DNA of 64,000 nucleotides from Kitasatospora aureofaciens (lineage in GTDB: Bacteria; Actinomycetota; Actinomycetes; Streptomycetales; Streptomycetaceae), in contig JODU01000012.1 of the NCBI GenBank assembly GCA_000720845.1, positions 341,169-405,168 on the forward strand, read 5' to 3'. Position 1 is the stretch's first letter. Each line of letters starts with the position of its first letter. Below are positions 63,907 to 64,000 of this stretch, piece by piece. The notes under the pieces were generated by a model, which saw only the letters and a list, made by a program, of their open reading frames with translations, was not told where the DNA came from and searched no databases. Made by a program: the position numbers and the translations under genes.

Positions 63907-64000
63907 TTGTTCGGCGGCGTCCTACTCTCCCACAGGGTCCCCCCTGCAGTACCATCGGCGCTGTAAGGCTTAGCTTCCGGGTTCGAAATGTAACCGGGCG
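63907..64000 (-). rRNA. 5S ribosomal RNA, 3' part (cut by right edge)
   Basis: The minus strand reads CGCCCGGTTACATTTCGAAC, then CCGGAAGCTAAGCC, GATGGTACTGC and GGGAGAGTAGGACGCCGCCG, the standard actinobacterial 5S sequence. About 25 bases at the 5' end lie outside the window. The rest of the rRNA operon should follow to the right. Confidence 0.95.

Overview
The window is high-GC DNA from a Streptomyces-type actinomycete chromosome core. Third-position GC bias is strong, GTG and TTG starts are common, and the gene order is one I recognise as syntenic with the S. coelicolor SCO5746-SCO5799 region read in reverse. I infer the SCO correspondence from memory of gene order and did not compute it. 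I see no prophage, insertion sequence, CRISPR array or biosynthetic gene cluster.

Layout. 1-7 kb: N-terminal part of a class III aminotransferase cut by the left edge, two tandem paralogous lipoprotein serine proteases, hflX behind a sigma-R-like promoter, and a secreted M1 metallopeptidase. 7-15 kb: rshA (RelA/SpoT family), dapF, miaA, miaB and small proteins. 15-20 kb: a secreted cellulose-binding protein behind a perfect CebR box, a NarL-type two-component pair and a KhtT/KhtU-like potassium/proton antiporter pair. 20-27 kb: an orphan TAXI binding protein, the glutamate-sensing pair gluK/gluR and the glutamate ABC importer gluABCD. 27-33 kb: an FAD monooxygenase, a cysteine-rich leader peptide followed by cysteine dioxygenase and rhodanese, then recX/recA with an SOS box and a PafBC-type promoter. 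33-38 kb: an AI-2E-type permease, DUF3046, azlCD and an AraC regulator. 38-44 kb: giant Lhr helicase plus Nei-type glycosylase, with a PafBC-like promoter that would give a leaderless mRNA. 44-53 kb: SRPBCC protein, dps, clgR, cinA, pgsA, rimO, a RodZ-like protein and ftsK. 53-63 kb: osmoadaptation pair osaB/osaA (a soluble kinase with about eleven HAMP units) divergent from an RsbU/SpoIIE-type phosphatase. 63-64 kb: tRNA-Thr(GGU), a DegT-like protein lacking the catalytic lysine region, an rRNA-operon terminator and the 3' part of a 5S rRNA running off the right edge.

How the genes fit together. DNA repair (recA-recX, lhr-nei), envelope and stress sensing (OsaAB, RsbU-like phosphatase, Dps, ClgR), sulfur-amino-acid catabolism and glutamate uptake each form compact units with their own control elements. 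The most notable cis-elements are the cysteine leader ORF at 29364-29450, the PafBC-type promoters at 32664-32686 and 38104-38126, the sigma-R promoter at 5188-5214, the CebR box at 15323-15336, and a hairpin between gluB and gluC. Three short tandem-repeat arrays (7, 26 and 37 bp units) lie in or beside intergenic DNA.
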